Notes: a model not told the origin generated them from the sequence alone. A stretch of DNA of 64,000 bases from DATBLE01 sp046734335 (GCA_046734335.1 JBKPRA010000009.1:19268-83267), one strand, 5' to 3'. Counted from the stretch's first letter, positions 7,870 through 16,522 are shown. Translations and numbers: made by a program.

Positions 7870-9048
7870 CTACGGGACGGCCACCTCCGGCTCGAGGCGG
7901 CGGCGCTCCCCGGTCGTCGGGAGCAACATCGTCAGCGCAAGCGCGACCATGGGCGCGGCCGCAGAGATGAAGAGCGAAGTGCGCAGGTCGATCGAGTCGG
8001 CCACCGCACCGAGGAACACGGCGGCCACCCCGCCGAGGCCGATCGCGAACCCGATCGAGAGACCCGAGGCCACGCCGATGTTGCCGGGCAGGTACTGCTG
8101 CGCCATCACCATCGTCACCCCGAACGTCCCGACCACCGCGGCGCCGACTCCGGCGAGCGCGATCGCGCCCGGGATGCCGCCGACCAGCAGGAACACGAGG
8201 ATCAGCGGTGTGCTGAGAACGAAGCTCCCCATCAGCACGGTGCGGAGCCCGATGCGGTCCGCGAGCGGCCCGGCCAGCAGCGTCCCGACCGCGCCGACCA
8301 GCAGCATCCCCGCGAAGACGTAGTTGCCGTACGACTTCGAATGGCCCTGCGACACCTCGTAGAGCGGCACGAACGTGATCAGGCCGAACCAGGCGAGGCT
8401 CCGGAAGGTGATCACCGCCAGGAGGATCGCCAGCGAGCGCAGGTCGTTCTGGCCGCCACCTGCTCTCCTCGTCCCGGCGTCCGGCACGAAGCGGAGCAAG
8501 TACGGAGTCCCCGCGAGCAGCAGGGTGGCGACGACGACCGCGGGCACGACGAGGAACCAGCCGCCGCGGAGGCCGAGGGCGACGACGATGGGCGTGACCA
8601 CCAGGGCTCCCAGGCCGTAGCCGATGTTCCCGCCGACCGCGAAGAGCGACATCCCGCTCGCCCGGTTGCGCCCGCTGGTGTAGGCGGCGAACTTCGAGCC
8701 CTCCGGGTGGTAGGCGGCGGTGCCGAGCCCCGAGACGATGACGAGCACGACCACCAGCCAGTACGCATGGGCATCGGCGGCCGCCGCCATCCCCAGCCCG
8801 CCGAGGGCGACGCCCGCCGGCAGAAGCCAGATGGCGCCCCGGGCATCGGACCAGAGCCCGAACAGCGGCTGGACGATCGACGACGACAGCGCCGAGGCGA
8901 GCACGAGCACGGCGACCAGCGTGTAGGAGAGGCCGAACTCGGTCTTCAGGAACGGGAGTAGCGCCGGCAGCGCACCACCGGAGAAGTCCACCGATGCGTG
9001 ACCGGTCGAGAGCAGCGTCATTGCCCGCCGGTCGATCTGGTCGCGCAC
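7870..9048 (-). CDS. MFS transporter resembling fosmidomycin-resistance (Fsr) efflux proteins
   Basis: From the GTG at 9048 the protein is 392 residues (VRDQIDRRAMTLLSTGHASVDFSGG...). About twelve hydrophobic segments and the HASVDFSGGALPALLPF opening followed by YHPEGSKFAA are typical of the Fsr/YfnC type of drug exporters. The start is chosen because a TACGCT hexamer (9060-9055) ends 6 nt before it, the leaderless pattern of this window; an ATG at 9072 would lie upstream of that hexamer. Substrate unknown. It is divergent from the aminopeptidase gene. Confidence 0.85.
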   Translation of the reverse strand: MRDQIDRRAMTLLSTGHASVDFSGGALPALLPFLKTEFGLSYTLVAVLVLASALSSSIVQPLFGLWSDARGAIWLLPAGVALGGLGMAAAADAHAYWLVVVLVIVSGLGTAAYHPEGSKFAAYTSGRNRASGMSLFAVGGNIGYGLGALVVTPIVVALGLRGGWFLVVPAVVVATLLLAGTPYLLRFVPDAGTRRAGGGQNDLRSLAILLAVITFRSLAWFGLITFVPLYEVSQGHSKSYGNYVFAGMLLVGAVGTLLAGPLADRIGLRTVLMGSFVLSTPLILVFLLVGGIPGAIALAGVGAAVVGTFGVTMVMAQQYLPGNIGVASGLSIGFAIGLGGVAAVFLGAVADSIDLRTSLFISAAAPMVALALTMLLPTTGERRRLEPEVAVP

Positions 9049-9054
9049 GCTCGC

Positions 9055-9060
9055 AGCGTA
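9055..9060 (-). promoter_or_regulatory. -10 element of the MFS gene (leaderless layout)
   Basis: TACGCT on the minus strand, 6 nt before the GTG at 9048. On the other strand TAGCAT at 9067-9072 may serve the aminopeptidase gene, 10 nt before its ATG. Confidence 0.55.
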
Positions 9061-9082
9061 TCCGGATAGCATCGCGCCGCCG

Positions 9083-10543
9083 ATGGAGATCGCCGCCGCG
9101 CCGGAGGCCGCCGAGGCGGACCTCACCGCCTTCGCCGTCCTCGACCCGGTCGGCGAAGTGCCCGCCCTCGATCCGCGACTTCCGGGCCTGGTCGAGTCCG
9201 GCGAGGTGAAGGGCGAGGCGGGGGCGACATGCGTTCTCCACGGTGAAAGGGGACGGATCGTCGCCGCGGGCGGCGGCCGCCGCGACCAGCTCGACGCCGA
9301 CTCCATCCGCGATGCGGCCGCCGGGGTGGCCCGCCTCGGTCTCGGCGGCACAGTTGCGTGGCTGCTCGACGACAAGCTGCGCCTGAGTACGTCCGGGCAA
9401 GCACGCGCCGTCGTCGACGGCCTCGTCCTGGGCGGCTACGACGCGGGAGCGTGGAAGACCGAGCAAGCGCAGCGGCGTCAGACAGATCGGCTGATCCTCA
9501 TCGGCGCCGACGAGACGGCGATTTCCCTTGCGCGGCGCGCGGAACGCGTCGCGCAATTCACGAACCGTGCCCGCGACCTTGCGAACCGCCCGCCGAACGA
9601 CCTGACGCCGGAGCGGCTCGCCGAGCGGGCTGCCGAGATCGCGCAGGGCTCGACCGAGCTCTCCTTCACGTCGTTCGGCCGCGACGAGATCGAGGCGATG
9701 GGCATGGGCGCCTTCGCCGCGGTCGCCCAGGGAAGCCACAACGAGCCTCGGCTGATCGTCCTGCGCTACGACGCTCCGGGCGGGCGGGACGACCTCGTGC
9801 TCGGCCTGGTCGGCAAGGCGATCACCTTCGACACGGGCGGGATCTCGCTCAAGACCGCTGACTACATGGAGGACATGAAGGGCGACATGTCGGGTGGCGC
9901 CGCGGTGATCGAGGGCATGGGCGCCGTCGCCGACCTGGAGCTTCCGCTGCGCGTGCTCGCCGTCGTCGCCTCGACCGAGAACATGACCGGCGGCGGCGCC
10001 TATCGGCCGGGCGACATCCTCACGGCGATGAACGGCAAGACGATCGAGGTGATCAACACCGACGCAGAGGGCCGGCTCGTTCTCGCGGATGCGCTCTGCT
10101 ACGCGCGGGCGCAGGGCGCGACACACCTGATCGACATGGCCACTCTCACGGGCGCGATGGTGCTGGCGATGGGTGACCTCTACGCCGGCGTCTACGCGAA
10201 CGACGACGGCTGGCGCGACGGGATCGTCGACGCGGCGAACGCGGCCGGCGACCACCTCTGGCCGCTGCCGCTACACCGCCGCTACCGCCGCTACGTGAAC
10301 TCGAACTTCGCCGACATGAAGAACGCCTCGATCCTCAGGGAGGGGTCTCCCGCGCTCGCCGCCGAGTTCCTGCGCGAGTTCGCCGGCGACGGGCCGTGGG
10401 CACACATCGACCTCGCCGGCCCGGCGTTCATCCGGCGCTCGCGCGGCGACTACCTGTCGCAGCAGGGGGGTACCGGCTACGGCGTGCGCCTGATCGCCGA
10501 GCTTGCGGAACGACTCTCCGAGTCGTTCCGCCAAAGGCCATGA
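9083..10543 (+). CDS. pepA: Leucyl aminopeptidase, M17 family
   Basis: The 486-residue protein has the M17 layout: an alpha/beta N-terminal domain (1-165) and a catalytic C-terminal domain. The metal and substrate segments VGKAITFDTGGISLK, MKGDMSGGAAV and the signature NTDAEGRLVLADAL are complete, giving the Lys and the Asp/Glu ligands of the two-metal site. It releases N-terminal amino acids from peptides in the cytoplasm. It overlaps the acyl-CoA dehydrogenase start by 4 nt (ATGA), so the two are co-expressed; peptide-derived leucine could feed the neighbouring pathway, though this is inference. Confidence 0.95.
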   Translation: MEIAAAPEAAEADLTAFAVLDPVGEVPALDPRLPGLVESGEVKGEAGATCVLHGERGRIVAAGGGRRDQLDADSIRDAAAGVARLGLGGTVAWLLDDKLRLSTSGQARAVVDGLVLGGYDAGAWKTEQAQRRQTDRLILIGADETAISLARRAERVAQFTNRARDLANRPPNDLTPERLAERAAEIAQGSTELSFTSFGRDEIEAMGMGAFAAVAQGSHNEPRLIVLRYDAPGGRDDLVLGLVGKAITFDTGGISLKTADYMEDMKGDMSGGAAVIEGMGAVADLELPLRVLAVVASTENMTGGGAYRPGDILTAMNGKTIEVINTDAEGRLVLADALCYARAQGATHLIDMATLTGAMVLAMGDLYAGVYANDDGWRDGIVDAANAAGDHLWPLPLHRRYRRYVNSNFADMKNASILREGSPALAAEFLREFAGDGPWAHIDLAGPAFIRRSRGDYLSQQGGTGYGVRLIAELAERLSESFRQRP

Positions 10544-11682
10544 ACTTCGATCTCTCGCCGGAACATGAGCTCGTCCGCGACACGGTGAGGACCTTTGCGG
10601 TCGAGAAGGTGTCTCCCGTCGCGGAGGAGCTCGACCGCGACCACCGCTTCCCGTACGAGCTCGTCGCCGAGATGGCCGAGCTCGGGCTGATGGGGATCCC
10701 GATCCCGGAGGAGTACGGCGGCGGCGGCGGCGACACCCTCTCGTATGCGATCGCGGTCGAGGAGCTGACCCGCATCGACTCGTCGGTCGCGATCACGGTC
10801 GCGGCGCACACGTCGCTCGGGACGATGCCGATCTTCCTCTTCGGCTCGGAGGAACAGAAGCGGGAGTGGCTGCCCGTCCTGGCGTCCGGCAAGCGCCTCG
10901 CCGCGTTCGGCCTGACCGAGCCCGGTGCCGGCTCCGACGCCGGCGCGACCGCGACCACCGCTGACCTGCGGGACGGGAGCTGGGTGATCGACGGCGCCAA
11001 GATGTTCATCACCAACGCGGGCACCGACATCACCGCCTGTGTGACGATCACCGCGCGCACCGGCGAGGACGAGGTCTCGAACCTGATCGTCCCGAACGGC
11101 ACGCCCGGCTACGAGGTCTCGGCGCCGATGCAGAAGCTCGGCTGGCGCGCGTCGGATACGCGAGAGCTGTCATTCCAGGGCTGCGCCGTGCCTGAGGGAA
11201 ACCTGCTCGGCCCGCGCGGCGACGGCTTCAAGCAGTTCCTCGAGATCCTCGACGGCGGCCGCATCTCGGTCGCGGCGATGGGAGTCGGGCTCGCTCAGGG
11301 AGCGTACGACCTCGCGTACGAATACGCTCTCGAGCGGCAGCAGTTCGGCAAGCCGATCGCGTCGTTCCAGGCAATTCAGTTCCAGCTCGCCGACCTGGCG
11401 ACGGACATCGAGGCAGGGCGCGTGCTCGTGTACCGGGCCGCGTGGCTCAAGGACGAGGAGCGGCCGTTCGCGCTGGCGGCTGCGCAGGCCAAGCTCTACA
11501 CAGGGCTGCTGTCCAACCGGGCGGCGAACGTCGCGCTGCAGATCCACGGCGGCTACGGGTTCATGGACGAGTTCCCGATCTCGCGGCTCTACCGCGATCA
11601 GAAGATCCTCGAGATCGGCGAGGGCACGAACGAGGTGCAGCGGATGGTGATCGCGCGGCAGCTCGGCCTGCCGCCCTCGTAG
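10540..11682 (+). CDS. Acyl-CoA dehydrogenase, short-chain type
   Basis: The 380-residue protein starts MNFDLSPEHELVRDTVRTF at the ATGA overlap with pepA. FAD and substrate segments FGLTEPGAGSDAG, FITNAG and the C-terminal EIGEGTNEVQRMVIARQL are intact. The Glu before GT is the catalytic base in the position used by butyryl-type enzymes; isovaleryl-CoA dehydrogenase normally has Gly or Ala there. The sequence therefore points to a straight short-chain acyl-CoA substrate although the gene stands in a leucine-type cluster. Electrons would pass to an electron transfer flavoprotein not encoded here. Confidence 0.92.
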   Translation: MNFDLSPEHELVRDTVRTFAVEKVSPVAEELDRDHRFPYELVAEMAELGLMGIPIPEEYGGGGGDTLSYAIAVEELTRIDSSVAITVAAHTSLGTMPIFLFGSEEQKREWLPVLASGKRLAAFGLTEPGAGSDAGATATTADLRDGSWVIDGAKMFITNAGTDITACVTITARTGEDEVSNLIVPNGTPGYEVSAPMQKLGWRASDTRELSFQGCAVPEGNLLGPRGDGFKQFLEILDGGRISVAAMGVGLAQGAYDLAYEYALERQQFGKPIASFQAIQFQLADLATDIEAGRVLVYRAAWLKDEERPFALAAAQAKLYTGLLSNRAANVALQIHGGYGFMDEFPISRLYRDQKILEIGEGTNEVQRMVIARQLGLPPS

Positions 11683-11710
11683 CCGGAGGCCGAGGCCGGA
11701 GACAGGTGAA

Positions 11711-11735
11711 GGGACAGGCACCGAGTGCCTGTCCC
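11711..11735. repeat. Perfect intergenic palindrome GGGACAGGCAC-CGA-GTGCCTGTCCC
   Basis: Eleven-base arms with a 3-base loop, 28 nt after the acyl-CoA dehydrogenase stop. It probably folds in RNA and may act as a terminator, without a U-tract. Related GTGCC/GACAGGC palindromes stand at 13407 and 48337. Confidence 0.7.
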
Positions 11736-11868
11736 CGCCCTGCGTGGAACGCGCGCCCCTTTCGGAGGACAGCGGCCGCCGCAGCCGCCGCCGCCCCCCG
11801 AGACCCCGAGCGGCGCACCAACTCTCTCTCCCGCGCCTCATGGTGCCCATCGGCCACGGACGCGACAA

Positions 11869-11888
11869 GGGCCGAACGGCCTATTTCA
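11869..11888 (+). other. Motif GGGCCGAACGGCCTAT shared with the rpoD upstream region
   Basis: This 16-base block differs in one position from GGGCCGAACGACCTAT at 49678-49693. Both occur in noncoding DNA upstream of a gene. Meaning unknown; it could be an operator or part of a small RNA. Confidence 0.4.
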
Positions 11889-11946
11889 CGGGCCCGCGAG
11901 TCACTATCGGAAAGACAGCGAGGCGCGCTGCTAGCGTCAGCGGGGG

Positions 11947-13263
11947 ATGCTGTTCCGGCAGTTCGTCGACGAGGACCTCGGCTGCGCCTCCTATCTCGTC
12001 GGCGACGCCGACGCGGGCGAGGCGCTGCTGATCGACCCCGGTTACGCGATCGAGCCGTACCTCGCCGCGGCGGAGCAGGAGGGCGTACGCATCGTGCGGG
12101 TGCTGGAGACGCATACGCACGCCGACCACGTGTCCGGTCACGGGCGGCTGGCGCTGGAGCACGAGATCCCGGTCTCGATCCACGGCGACGCCGCCGCAGC
12201 GTATCCGCACGACGCGCTCGCCGACGGCGACGAGGCTCGCGCCGGCTCGGTCACTGCCCGGGCAATCCACACGCCGGGCCACCGCCCCGAGCACTGCTGC
12301 TTCCTCGTCGACGGGACGCTCTTCACGGGGGACTCGCTGTTCGTCGGCACGGTCGCCAGGCCGGATCTCGCCGTCGAGGCCCGAGCAGGCGCCGAGGGGA
12401 TGTTCCGCAGCCTCCAGAAGCTGCTCGAGCTGGCCGACGACGTCCAGGTCTTCCCCGGGCACGTCGCCGGCTCGCTGTGCGGCACCGGGATGAGCCCCGC
12501 TCCCTCCACGACGATCGGTGCCGAGCGCCGGAGCAACCCGTTGCTTGCGATCGCGACCGTGAACGACTTCGTCGACGAGACGGCCGAGGCGGCGACGCCT
12601 CGGCCGCCGAACATGGAGCGGATCGTCGAGCTGAACCGGGGGCCCTTTCTCGGCGACTCACTGCTACCCGAGCCGGTGCAGACGCCGCACGGTGCCACCG
12701 TCCTCGACGTCCGGAGTGCGGACGAGTTCGCCGCGGGCCATGTCCCGGGCGCGCTGAACGTGCCGGTGGCGGTGAAGGGGTTCGGCACTCGGGCGGGCTT
12801 CGTGCTCAGGCGCGATGAGCACATCGTCCTGCACGCATCGACACCCGCCGAGGCCGAGCTGGCGGCCCGGCGGCTGCGCGCGGTGGGAATGCTCGAGCTG
12901 CACGGGTATCTCGACGGGCCGCAGGAGCTCGAGCCGCTCGGCACGGTCGAGCTCGACGACCTCCGTGCGCTGCTCCAGAGCGATGAGGTGGACGTGATCG
13001 ACGTGCGCGAGTTGGACGAGCGCGACTCGGGCTTCATTCCCGGGAGCAAGCACATTCCGTACCGACTACTCCGCGCCTACGGGGCCACCGTCGCGGACGG
13101 CAAGCCGGTGGTGACGATCTGCGAGAGCGGCGCGCGGGCAGCGGTCGCCGCCAGCATCCTCGCCGCGGCGGGCGTCGACGCACGGCCGGTGCTCCACGGT
13201 GGAATCACCGACTGGCACCGCGGGGGCGGGCACACGGTCGAGTTCCGCCGCTGCGGAAGCTGA
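11947..13263 (+). CDS. Metallo-beta-lactamase fold protein fused to two rhodanese domains (persulfide dioxygenase-like)
   Basis: The 438-residue protein has an MBL domain (1-210) with THTHADH at 55-61, TPGH at 109-112 and GTGMSP, as in ETHE1-type persulfide dioxygenases and CstB. Two rhodanese domains follow: 245-325, whose catalytic position reads VLHAST with no Cys, and 335-430, with the active loop CESGARAA (Cys392). Such fusions oxidise or transfer sulfane sulfur from persulfides in the cytoplasm. The first rhodanese is probably structural and the second catalytic. Sulfur metabolism recurs at 50.8-53.5 kb. The exact substrate is not provable from sequence. Confidence 0.85.
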   Translation: MLFRQFVDEDLGCASYLVGDADAGEALLIDPGYAIEPYLAAAEQEGVRIVRVLETHTHADHVSGHGRLALEHEIPVSIHGDAAAAYPHDALADGDEARAGSVTARAIHTPGHRPEHCCFLVDGTLFTGDSLFVGTVARPDLAVEARAGAEGMFRSLQKLLELADDVQVFPGHVAGSLCGTGMSPAPSTTIGAERRSNPLLAIATVNDFVDETAEAATPRPPNMERIVELNRGPFLGDSLLPEPVQTPHGATVLDVRSADEFAAGHVPGALNVPVAVKGFGTRAGFVLRRDEHIVLHASTPAEAELAARRLRAVGMLELHGYLDGPQELEPLGTVELDDLRALLQSDEVDVIDVRELDERDSGFIPGSKHIPYRLLRAYGATVADGKPVVTICESGARAAVAASILAAAGVDARPVLHGGITDWHRGGGHTVEFRRCGS

Positions 13264-13386
13264 CGGTAGGTAGTGGCCGAGTTCGTCCGCGACGTCCTCG
13301 GGGTCGAGCTGTTCCGCACGCGTCGTGAACCCGACCAGGTCGGCGAAGAGGACGCTGACGACCTTTCTCTCCGGGCGGCCCGCAGC
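13264..13386 (-). pseudogene. Fragment of a class III adenylate/guanylate cyclase domain
   Basis: On the minus strand the text RPERKVVSVLFADLVGFTTR followed by AEQLDPEDV is the start of a class III cyclase domain as found in actinobacterial cyclase-ATPase proteins, with the metal-binding Asp of FADLVGFT. Only about 40 residues remain before similarity stops beside the stop codon of the rhodanese gene; the zinc-ribbon leader and the rest of the cyclase are missing. It is a remnant left by deletion or rearrangement. Confidence 0.65.
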
Positions 13387-13406
13387 CACCGAGTGTGAAG
13401 GCGAGC

Positions 13407-13436
13407 GTCGGTGCCTGACTTCAGTCTGGCACCGAC
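13407..13436. repeat. Hairpin GTCGGTGCC...GGCACCGAC between convergent genes
   Basis: Nine-base perfect arms around a 12-base loop that is itself partly self-complementary. It lies just after the end of the alpha/beta hydrolase gene on the minus strand and may end its transcript. Related in sequence to the palindromes at 11711 and 48337. Confidence 0.6.
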
Positions 13437-13442
13437 TCCGTT

Positions 13443-14396
13443 TCAAGGGCCGATTCTCGCTCCGGGGACGCGTGGACCGTCGATCGGCAGCTTCCTGGCG
13501 AGGAAGGCGAGTTGGTCGCGGTAGACCTGCGCGTTCAATTCGTGGCCGGCCGAATACCAGCGCACCACCGACCCACGCGGCGCGGCCTTCTGCAGCGCGA
13601 CCAGCGCCGCCCGCGGCACGACCTCGTCCTTGCTGCCGTCCTGCAGGAGCACCGAGCCGGGATGGGCGCGCGCCAGCCAGCGCAACGGATCGATCTGGGT
13701 CAGCGACCGGCGCACCCGCGGACGAAGGACGGGGGGTGCCTGCGCAACATATTGCGAAACCGGCAGCGAGCCGCCCGACATCAGCACGATCGCCCGGAGG
13801 CGCGGCTCCGCGCCGGCGGTGACGGCCGCGACGCGGGCGCCGAGGCTCCAGCCGACCAGGCCGATCCGCTTCGGGTCGACCTGCGGGAGGCTCCGCAGTA
13901 GGTCGACTGCCCGGCGCACGGCGACCACGTCCGAGGAGAAGATCCGCCGGTCGCGTGCCAGCGACTGTCCAGGAGTCATTCCGGCGGGCGGGGAGCCGGC
14001 GCTACTCGACGGCAGGGTCAGCGTCATGCCGACCGCGCGCCTGCCCGCGGCCCAGACCGCCGGCAGGAGGAAGCGCTCGCGACCCTCACCCGAGCCGTGC
14101 AGGTAGATCACGGCCGGGAGCTTCTTGCCGCCCGTCGGCAGTGCGAGGTAGGCGGGCACGCGGCCGCTCGGCGCCGCGTAGGACACGTCGTCGACCGCGA
14201 TCGGGTACGGGCTGTTCACCCGGCCCTTGTCGCGAAAGGCGAGCGGGCGCGAGGCGTCGTACGCGAACGGGCTCGGCTGCGTCGTCGCCGCCGGCCGCGT
14301 CGTCGGCGCCGCCTCGTCGCTGCCCCCGCAGCCCGCTGCGCCGATGCCGAGCGCCGCGACGAGCGCTATCGCAGCCGCTCGACCTCGTAGCCCCAT
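13443..14396 (-). CDS. Alpha/beta hydrolase lipoprotein
   Basis: The 317-residue protein has a lipoprotein signal: charged start, hydrophobic 8-20, and lipobox AAGCGG with Cys at 23, followed by a Thr/Pro-rich linker. The hydrolase domain shows the oxyanion HGSGEG, the nucleophile elbow GWSLGAR, the acid in LLQDGSKDEVVP and the His in SAGHEL. It resembles dienelactone-hydrolase-like or acyl-peptidase-like esterases acting outside the membrane. Its first 31 nt overlap the end of threonine dehydratase, so it ends the meaB-ilvA transcript. Confidence 0.85.
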   Translation of the reverse strand: MGLRGRAAAIALVAALGIGAAGCGGSDEAAPTTRPAATTQPSPFAYDASRPLAFRDKGRVNSPYPIAVDDVSYAAPSGRVPAYLALPTGGKKLPAVIYLHGSGEGRERFLLPAVWAAGRRAVGMTLTLPSSSAGSPPAGMTPGQSLARDRRIFSSDVVAVRRAVDLLRSLPQVDPKRIGLVGWSLGARVAAVTAGAEPRLRAIVLMSGGSLPVSQYVAQAPPVLRPRVRRSLTQIDPLRWLARAHPGSVLLQDGSKDEVVPRAALVALQKAAPRGSVVRWYSAGHELNAQVYRDQLAFLARKLPIDGPRVPGARIGP

Positions 14397-15532
14397 CCGC
14401 GCATCTGGTCGAGGAGCGCCTCGCAGTGGGGCTCGTCACGGGTGAGCAGGGTCAGGTCGATGCCGGTCGCGCCGACCGGAATATCCACCCCTTCGCGGCG
14501 ATGCTCCACTGAAAGGACGTTGACGCGTTCCTCGGCCACAAGTTGGAGGAGCTTCAGCAACTCGCCGGGCCGGTCCGGCACCGACGTCCGCACGACGAGG
14601 TGACGCCCGGCCGAGGTGACGCCGTAGCGAACGACCTCGATCAGCGTGCTGGCATCGATGTTCCCGCCCGAGAGCACGACGGCCACAGGGCCGTCTCCCG
14701 CGATCTTCCCCTCCAGAAGGGCGGTGACGCCGACCGCCCCAGCGCCCTCGACGACGAGCTTCGTCCGCTCGAGAAGGAGCACGATCGCCTCCGCGATCCC
14801 GTCGGGCGAGACCTCGACCACGTCGTCGAGCAGGTCGTCCAGCAGCGGCCCGGTCAGCCTGCCAGGCTCCTTGACCGCGATCCCGTCCGCCAGCGCGAAT
14901 GCGTCCCGGGCGGCACGGATGCCGACCACCCTCGTCCCGGGGGCCACGGTCCGCAGCGCCAAGCCGATCCCCGCGGCGAGGCCGCCGCCGCCGATCGGCA
15001 CCAGCACGGTCTCGGCGTCCGGCACGTGCTCGGCGAGCTCGAAACCGATCGTTCCCTGCCCGGCGACGACCGTCTCGTCCTCGAAAGGGTGGACGAAGGT
15101 CGCTCCCGCTTCCTCGCTGAGCTTGCGCGCCTCGGCCAGCGCCTCCTCGATCCCCTGGCCGACCATCCGCACCTCGGCGCCGTAGCCCTTCGTCGCCTCG
15201 ACCTTCGCCATGGCTGCGTCCTGCGGGACGAAGATGGTGGCGCTGACGCGGGCCTCGCGTGCTGCCCACGCGACCGCCTGGGCGTGGTTGCCGGCGCTCG
15301 CGGCGACGACGCCGGCAGCCCGCTCGTCTTCGTCCAGCGTCGCCAGCTTGTTGACCGCTCCGCGGATCTTGAACGAGCCCGTCCGCTGGAGGTTCTCCGC
15401 CTTCAGGTATACGTCGCGCCCGGCCAGTCGCGAGATGGTCTCCGAGCGGTAGACCGGCGTGACGCGCGCGAGCCCGGCGAGGCGCTCGCGGGCACGCTCG
15501 ATGTCAACTGCCGTCGGCACGGTCGTCGACAT
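14366..15532 (-). CDS. ilvA: Threonine ammonia-lyase (biosynthetic/catabolic type with ACT domain)
   Basis: From ATG at 15532 the protein is 388 residues. The PLP lysine is in TGSFKIRGAVNKL, the phosphate loop in GGGGLAAGIG and SAGNHAQAVAWAA follows the fold-type II pattern. The last 75 residues (RTSVPDRPGELLKLLQLV...) form one ACT domain, as in shorter TdcB/IlvA forms. It converts threonine to 2-oxobutyrate, a source of propionyl-CoA; the upstream meaB (overlap 29 nt) acts with methylmalonyl-CoA mutase, so the pair makes sense for propionate metabolism. No mutase is in view. Confidence 0.93.
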   Translation of the reverse strand: MSTTVPTAVDIERARERLAGLARVTPVYRSETISRLAGRDVYLKAENLQRTGSFKIRGAVNKLATLDEDERAAGVVAASAGNHAQAVAWAAREARVSATIFVPQDAAMAKVEATKGYGAEVRMVGQGIEEALAEARKLSEEAGATFVHPFEDETVVAGQGTIGFELAEHVPDAETVLVPIGGGGLAAGIGLALRTVAPGTRVVGIRAARDAFALADGIAVKEPGRLTGPLLDDLLDDVVEVSPDGIAEAIVLLLERTKLVVEGAGAVGVTALLEGKIAGDGPVAVVLSGGNIDASTLIEVVRYGVTSAGRHLVVRTSVPDRPGELLKLLQLVAEERVNVLSVEHRREGVDIPVGATGIDLTLLTRDEPHCEALLDQMRGWGYEVERLR

Positions 15533-16490
15533 CGAACACCCTGGACATAATTTGCGAGACGGCCGAGAGGGGATCGAGCCGGCGAGCCTGGACGTCGTCC
15601 AACAGCCCCTGAAGCTCGGGGTCGGACTCGACCATACGCTCAAGGTGGGCCCTCGCCCGCGCGGAGGCGACTGCATAGACCTCCTCGGCCAGATTGCGGC
15701 GGCGGCGCTCTTCGAGCCTGCCCTCGCGTTCGAGGAACGCACGGTGCTCCTCGACCTTCTCCCACAGCTCGGGCACGTTCTCCCCGCGGTGCGCCTCGGT
15801 GAGCACGATCGGCACCTTCCAAGGGCGGTCGCGGTCGAGCGAGAGCACCGACCGCACCTCGGTCAGCATCGTCTTCGCCGCCGGATGGTCCATCTTGTTG
15901 ATCGCGATCACGTCGGGGATCTCCATGATCCCGGCCTTCAGCGCCTGGATGGAGTCACCCGAGCCCGGCATCAGCACGAGCACGACCGTGTCGGCGACGC
16001 CGATCACCTCGACCTCGCTCTGTCCGGTGCCGACCGTCTCGACGAGGACGAGATCCTTGCCGGAGGCGTCCAGGATCAGCAGCGCCTGGAGCGTCGCCTC
16101 GGCGACGCCACCCAGATGGCCGCGCGTCCCCATCGAACGGATGAAGACACCTGGGTCGAGGAAGTGGTCGGCCAGCCGGATTCGGTCCCCGAGCAGCGCA
16201 CCCTGCGAGAACGGGCTGGACGGATCCACGGAAACCACCCCTGCCGTACGGTCGAGGCCGCGGACGTGACGGAGCAGCGCCCCGATCAGGCTCGACTTGC
16301 CGACTCCCGGGGGGCCGGTGATCCCGACCGAGTACGCGCGCCCGGTTTCCGCGTAGAGGTCGTGGACGAGTTCTCGCGCCAGGGGGTCGGCGCTCTCGAC
16401 GAGCGTGATCGCGCGGGCGAGCGCACGCCGGTCGCCCGCCCGCACGCCGGCGGCGAGCGTTTCCAGCGTCCACTCCCGCCGGCCGCTCAA
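15504..16490 (-). CDS. meaB: Methylmalonyl-CoA mutase-associated GTPase MeaB/ArgK
   Basis: The 328-residue P-loop GTPase shows GPPGVGKSS (Walker A), the switch region with FIRSMGTRGHLGGVA, VETVGTGQSEVEV (Walker B part) and NKMD (guanine specificity). It gates cofactor delivery to B12-dependent methylmalonyl-CoA mutase and protects it. The start appears to be TTG at 16490, preceded by AAGGTGACAG. It overlaps threonine dehydratase, forming meaB-ilvA-hydrolase. The mutase itself must be elsewhere. Confidence 0.93.
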   Translation of the reverse strand: MSGRREWTLETLAAGVRAGDRRALARAITLVESADPLARELVHDLYAETGRAYSVGITGPPGVGKSSLIGALLRHVRGLDRTAGVVSVDPSSPFSQGALLGDRIRLADHFLDPGVFIRSMGTRGHLGGVAEATLQALLILDASGKDLVLVETVGTGQSEVEVIGVADTVVLVLMPGSGDSIQALKAGIMEIPDVIAINKMDHPAAKTMLTEVRSVLSLDRDRPWKVPIVLTEAHRGENVPELWEKVEEHRAFLEREGRLEERRRRNLAEEVYAVASARARAHLERMVESDPELQGLLDDVQARRLDPLSAVSQIMSRVFDVDDRADGS

Positions 16491-16522
16491 CTGTCACCTT
16501 GCCAGGACCGGCCCGAGGTTCT

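Larger units (their letters stand above)
11683..11946. other. 264-bp intergenic region with two marked elements
   Basis: It contains a perfect palindrome (11711-11735), a tract of C-rich repeats at about 11770-11810, a GGGCCGAACGGCCTATTTC element (11869-11888) also seen near rpoD, and a TAGCGT hexamer at 11932-11937 that may be the -10 of the next gene, 9 nt before its ATG. I see no coding sequence. Confidence 0.6.

Noticed and set aside
7052..10255. Very long open frame on the minus strand (over 1000 codons) across MFS and aminopeptidase genes
   Set aside because: It is an artefact of the GC-rich third positions; the protein is Arg/Ala/Gly-rich nonsense while both overlapped genes have clear family motifs.
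10540..11682. Calling the acyl-CoA dehydrogenase isovaleryl-CoA dehydrogenase (liuA)
   Set aside because: The catalytic Glu is in the butyryl-type position (GEGTNEVQR), which does not fit isovaleryl-CoA dehydrogenase; only neighbourhood suggests it.
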